From positions 1-8,239 of the forward strand of contig DATMMO010000051.1 of NCBI GenBank assembly GCA_035569695.1: a DNA stretch of 8,239 nucleotides, in the 5' to 3' direction. A program made the position numbers and the translations under genes. Origin of the DNA: DASXMT01 sp035569695. Its GTDB lineage: Bacteria; Actinomycetota; Acidimicrobiia; Acidimicrobiales; RAAP-2. Positions 6,601 to 8,239 of this stretch are shown here, one piece after another. The stretch's first letter is position 1. Each line of letters begins with the position of its first letter. The notes below the pieces were generated by a model. That model searched no databases. It was not told the DNA's origin and saw nothing but the letters and a program-made list of their open reading frames with translations.

Positions 6601-6998
6601 TCCGTCGGCCGGCGTGGAGCAACGGAGGATGCAGCCCCGGGATCCCCGCCGACGGGTGCGGACTCGCCCTTGACCAGGACGAGCGATGGGGCTCGACTCG
6701 AAGGCGCTTCGGATGGCGGGGCCAGGACCAGGGCCACCGCATGCTTGCAGTTCCTCCCCACCGGGCAGGTGCACGTGGCCTGGAAGGCCGAGAGCTGCTC
6801 CGAATCCGAGCGGGTCAGGGTGACAGAGGCCACATAGGGTCTCGCCGCCCCCCCTTGGATCTCGCCGACCACGCCGGTGCCGCCAGGGCTCCACGTCCGC
6901 TTCCGGACCGCACCGGATTGGGCATAGCCGATGCCACGTTCGAAGGTCGCCGATCCGACCAATTGCTCCAGCGCCTGCTCGTCGGCCGGAGTGATCAT
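3636..6998 (-). CDS. SWIM zinc-finger SNF2-family ATP-dependent helicase
   Basis: A 1120-residue protein. An N-terminal SWIM zinc finger has C76-x-C78 and C84-x-H86. A long middle region (about 150-640) resembles the bacterial SNF2-associated segment. The SNF2 ATPase follows: Walker A in DDMGLGKT (685-692), motif II LDEAQ (785-789), motif III SGTPIEN (814-820), then the C-terminal helicase lobe with VLVFSQF (974-980), LKAGGFGLNL (1027-1036) and QAVDRVHRIGQ (1056-1066). All ATPase motifs are intact. SNF2 proteins translocate on double-stranded DNA and displace bound proteins. The bacterial SWIM-SNF2 group (such as Bacillus YwqA and mycobacterial HelZ-like proteins) has no settled role, with repair or transcription recycling proposed. 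The start at 6998 has AGAGGAGA nine bases upstream. The gene appears monocistronic and is convergent with the SSB side. Confidence 0.95.
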   Translation of the reverse strand: MITPADEQALEQLVGSATFERGIGYAQSGAVRKRTWSPGGTGVVGEIQGGAARPYVASVTLTRSDSEQLSAFQATCTCPVGRNCKHAVALVLAPPSEAPSSRAPSLVLVKGESAPVGGDPGAASSVAPRRPTDGQDQGPKDWELPLQALLDSDGEEGEEAAEIGLQFELVLESAERGGRGPGIRVRPVIPGRNGNWVRTGVSWGSLDHFPRGPAARSPQAAERLDLVKEFLALSRLANGRTMYSYSDDVVRLEAISSRRLWDLLGEARTLGLPLLQSGRNAQPITLLPTPAAVTIDVIKTEPGLRVEPRIGIKGHSLPLETSMLIGRPAHGIAWWDERPRLGSNNRPLGLGLAALATPVDDNLRTFLRMATVDVPRHDEQRFIRALVPKLSRKVTVASSDGSVELPKVRPTTVVLTIQAADGHRLGLAWTRRATGDERRESLWDGPGRTRQRRAEDTIVDAATAAAQSVPELFERTATGPRLAPHSQLDGMAAVRFVADVVPALEAIEGMEIERIGTVPHYRESEAAPVVHLGGSESADNDWLDLTVTVSVGGEDVPFAELFVGLAEGRSHLILPSGTYFSLDREELRELAQLITEARGLHEGPGDGIRLSRFQASLWEDLQHLGVTTAQIGEWEASVRGLAQAAERSEHPAPKTLRATLRPYQLTGFNWLAFLFEHRLGGVLADDMGLGKTVQALALMCHTRERGLTDAPYLVVAPTSVVGNWAAECRRFAPDLDVVTITETGRRRAMTLTDMTARRALVITSYGLFRREYEEYAAIGWAGLFLDEAQFAKNRHSQTYQRAKTLPVSFKVAMSGTPIENNLMELWSLLSITAPGLFASPDRFGEHYRVPIEKQGDTDRLAQLRRRIRPLLLRRTKEQVASDLPDKQEQVLELDLSPKHKKVYQTYLQRERQKVLGLLDDMTKNRFEIFRSLTLLRQASLAVSLVDAEHAEVPSTKLDTLMELLEDIVADGHRVLVFSQFTRFLNLARDRIGAAGIDHCYLDGKTRNRPAVIADFREGQAPVFLISLKAGGFGLNLTEADYCILLDPWWNPATEAQAVDRVHRIGQTRKVMVYRLVAKDTLEEKVMALKAKKAALFSNVMDGGGFESGAMTAADIRDLLD

Positions 6999-7287
6999 CG
7001 GGCGCTGTCTCCTCTTGTTCTCACGGCGGTCGAATCACGGTAGCGCTCGGGTGCTTCATGGCCCGGGGTACGGGCTCACCCTCCCATCAGCAAGTGTGGA
7101 CTCGGTCTCCGTGAAGGGGAATGACTAGTTTACCGACCGACCTCGTGGTTCCCGCTTGGACGGGACTGCTTTTTCGGCCGCCGTGGCGCCCGTCTTGGCC
7201 CGGTGGCTCCCGGAGCGGCCGCCTTGGGAGGGGCACCCGTGCCCGTGTGATCAAGGCACAGTGCGCGCACACCGACCTGAGGTGGGC
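6999..7287. other. Intergenic leader of the helicase gene
   Basis: These 289 bases lie between the DUF3303 stop and the helicase start. They contain the helicase ribosome binding site (AGAGGAGA on the minus strand, about 7007-7014). An AT-richer patch at about 7120-7133 reads GGTAAACTAGTCATT on the minus strand and could hold a -10, but no matching -35 is clear. GGGCA-CCCG-TGCCC at 7231-7244 is a tight hairpin without a T-tract, downstream of DUF3303. No small gene with coding character was found. Confidence 0.4.
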
Positions 7288-7596
7288 TCACACCCCCTTG
7301 CGGAACTCCACCCCTTCGCCCAGCAGGCGAGTGGTCTCGCCGATGTCGTTGACCGGGACGATCTCGAAGTCCAGGAAAGGACCGAATTTGGCAGCAGCCT
7401 CCCCCAGGGAATCCGCATTGTCCGTCTCAACGACGGCAAAGCCGCCGGTGCCGTCCAATCGCCCCAGGAACTGATGGAACGTTTCATCTGCGGGTGGCGT
7501 CCATTTGCTGAAGACCTGTAGGACGCGCTCCTGGGTTGCTTCGTTTTCCGCTGCGGAGCCTCCACTCCGAACTCGCCAGATCACGACGAATTTCAT
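7288..7596 (-). CDS. DUF3303 family protein
   Basis: A 102-residue protein opening MKFVVIWRVRSGGS, with FSKWTPPADETFHQFLGRLDGTGGFAVVETDN in the middle and KFGPFLDFEIVPVNDIGE towards the end. This is the layout of DUF3303: a small ferredoxin-like (dimeric alpha-beta barrel style) protein with an N-terminal 'M-K-F/Y-x-V-x-W' strand and a central 'G-x-x-x-V-E-x-D' strand. No catalytic role is established for the family. By fold it could be a small-molecule binding or stress-related protein, but that is inference. The start at 7596 is set by a near-perfect ribosome binding site (AAGGGAGGT) five to six bases upstream. An earlier in-frame ATG at 7614 would bury that site within the coding sequence. 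It has its own promoter and no operon partner. Confidence 0.85.
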   Translation of the reverse strand: MKFVVIWRVRSGGSAAENEATQERVLQVFSKWTPPADETFHQFLGRLDGTGGFAVVETDNADSLGEAAAKFGPFLDFEIVPVNDIGETTRLLGEGVEFRKGV

Positions 7597-7658
7597 AGTT
7601 GACCTCCCTTGCATTGCCCCTGACGTTGCGCTCCGGTAGACGAACGCCCCTCTCAGTG

Positions 7659-7687
7659 AGTATGCGCCTACGTTGCGAGTGAATCAA
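7659..7687 (-). promoter_or_regulatory. Sigma-70-type promoter of the DUF3303 gene
   Basis: On the minus strand TTGATT (7687-7682) and CATACT (7664-7659) are separated by exactly 17 bases. Both are close to the TTGACA/TATAAT consensus and stand out in this GC-rich DNA. Initiation near 7652 would give a leader of about 55 bases before the ATG at 7596. The spacer contains ACGTTGCG (plus strand 7670-7677), repeated at 7623-7630 in the leader. Confidence 0.5.
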
Positions 7688-7711
7688 GGGTGTGCCAGAC
7701 CTTGGAGCGGG

Positions 7712-7724
7712 GCGATCCGATCGC
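7712..7724. promoter_or_regulatory. Palindromic operator candidate upstream of the DUF3303 promoter
   Basis: GCGATC-C-GATCGC is a perfect 6-base inverted repeat about a single central base, 25 bases upstream of the -35 element. The position suits an activator or a distal repressor half. The overlapping TCGCAAC (7721-7727) is an inverted copy of GTTGCGA (7672-7678) in the promoter spacer. No regulator can be named. Confidence 0.3.
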
Positions 7725-7750
7725 AACAACGCCTCTGCTTGTGGGACACA

Positions 7751-7765
7751 GCCCGCAGAACGGGC
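7751..7765 (-). terminator. Small hairpin downstream of msrB, weak terminator candidate
   Basis: GCCCG-CAGAA-CGGGC forms a 5-base GC stem with a 5-base loop, about 58 bases beyond the msrB stop on the minus strand. No T-tract follows. It is the only hairpin of plausible terminator shape between msrB and the DUF3303 promoter. Confidence 0.2.
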
Positions 7766-7772
7766 CGGTCGG

Positions 7773-7822
7773 GCCAGCAGCCTCGTGGTCAACAAGAGCC
7801 AGCAGCCTCGTGGTCAACAAGA
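7773..7822. repeat. 25-base perfect tandem duplication next to the msrB stop
   Basis: GCCAGCAGCCTCGTGGTCAA followed by CAAGA occurs at 7773-7797 and again at 7798-7822 with no mismatch. The second copy ends at the base before the msrB stop codon (7823-7825). Perfect identity implies a recent duplication, for example by slippage. It is too short and too few-copied to be a CRISPR or an insertion-sequence footprint. Confidence 0.9.
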
Positions 7823-8239
7823 TCAGCCCTGATCAGCCTGACCAGCCGTCTTCGAACCCTCCTTCGGCTCGAAGTCCAGGGCCAGCGAGTTCATGCAGTA
7901 CCGGAGCCCGGTGGGATGGGGACCGTCGGGGAAGACGTGGCCCAGGTGTCCGCCGCAGCGCGCGCACGTGATCTCGGTGCGCACCATGCCGAATTTGCGG
8001 TCCCTGTGCTCCTCGACCGCGCCCCGGTCGACCGCCTCGTAGAAGCTGGGCCAACCCGTTCCCGACTCGAACTTGGTGCCGGCCTCGAACAGCTCGGCGC
8101 CACAGCCGCCGCAGAGGAACATGCCGTCCCCATCGACGTGGAGCAGCTCTCCCGACCACGCCGGCTCGGTCCCCTTCTTCCGCAGGACGGCGTAACGCTC
8201 GGGCGACAGCCGCTCCCGCCACTCCTTGTCGGTCAGCTC
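7823..8239 (-). CDS. msrB: Peptide methionine-(R)-S-oxide reductase MsrB (5' end beyond window)
   Basis: Reduces the R form of methionine sulfoxide in proteins, using thioredoxin. The reading frame is open to the window edge. The residues before the internal ATG at 8122 (ELTDKEWRERLSPERYAVLR, then KKGTEPAWSGELLHVDGDG) are clear MsrB sequence, so the gene continues past 8239 and 138 residues are visible. Zinc ligands are C43-G-G-C46 and C92-A-R-C95. GWPSFY is 62-67, GHVFPDGP is 100-107, and the catalytic cysteine is C115 in LRYCMNSLALDF. The position that carries the recycling cysteine in many MsrBs (S-G-C-G-W-P-S-F) is threonine here (SGTGWPSF, T61). These five are the only visible cysteines, so this is a one-cysteine type. 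It ends with a 15-residue Lys/Gly/Gln tail beyond the domain. No msrA is adjacent. Confidence 0.96.
   Translation of the reverse strand, partial: ELTDKEWRERLSPERYAVLRKKGTEPAWSGELLHVDGDGMFLCGGCGAELFEAGTKFESGTGWPSFYEAVDRGAVEEHRDRKFGMVRTEITCARCGGHLGHVFPDGPHPTGLRYCMNSLALDFEPKEGSKTAGQADQG

Noticed and set aside
7121..7521. Overlapping plus-strand frames across the DUF3303 gene
   Set aside because: They are antisense shadows of a gene with a strong ribosome binding site and promoter; their translations show no domain.

Overview
The window is about 8.2 kb of very GC-rich DNA with strongly G/C-biased third codon positions. It reads as an ordinary chromosomal stretch of a high-GC actinobacterium. The protein styles (DUF3303, the short alkylsulfatase-like metallohydrolase, the SWIM-SNF2 helicase) would fit an uncultured soil or aquatic lineage such as Acidimicrobiia, but that placement is inference. 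No rRNA, tRNA, CRISPR array, transposase, integrase or phage structural gene was seen.

Layout from left to right: (1) 1-294 (+), the C-terminal end of a glycoside hydrolase family 16 protein cut by the window edge. (2) 466-918 (+), a 150-residue regulator with two excisionase/MerR-type helix-turn-helix units in one chain. (3) 961-2262 (-), a metallo-beta-lactamase-fold hydrolase with an alkylsulfatase dimerisation domain, convergent with the regulator. (4) A 300-base divergent gap (2263-2562) with an operator-like inverted repeat. (5) 2563-2994 (+), a single-stranded DNA-binding protein paralogue without the acidic C-terminal tip. (6) 2995-3195, a spacer with nested inverted repeats, then 3196-3486 (+), a 96-residue protein of unknown function, followed by a short startless coding tail (3488-3583). 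(7) 3636-6998 (-), a 1120-residue SWIM zinc-finger SNF2 helicase. (8) 7288-7596 (-), a 102-residue DUF3303 protein with a readable promoter. (9) 7823-8239 (-), methionine sulfoxide reductase B, cut by the right edge, with a 25-base tandem duplication immediately beyond its stop codon.

The genes look mostly monocistronic and unrelated. The only possible functional pairing is SSB and the SNF2 helicase, both nucleic-acid proteins. They are convergent, not co-transcribed, and nothing else supports a shared defence or repair system. I found no convincing new multi-gene system. The observations most worth checking are the tail-less SSB with the structured spacer behind it, the orphan coding tail at 3488-3583, the palindromes in front of the DUF3303 and sulfatase/SSB genes, and the small tandem duplications at two stop codons.
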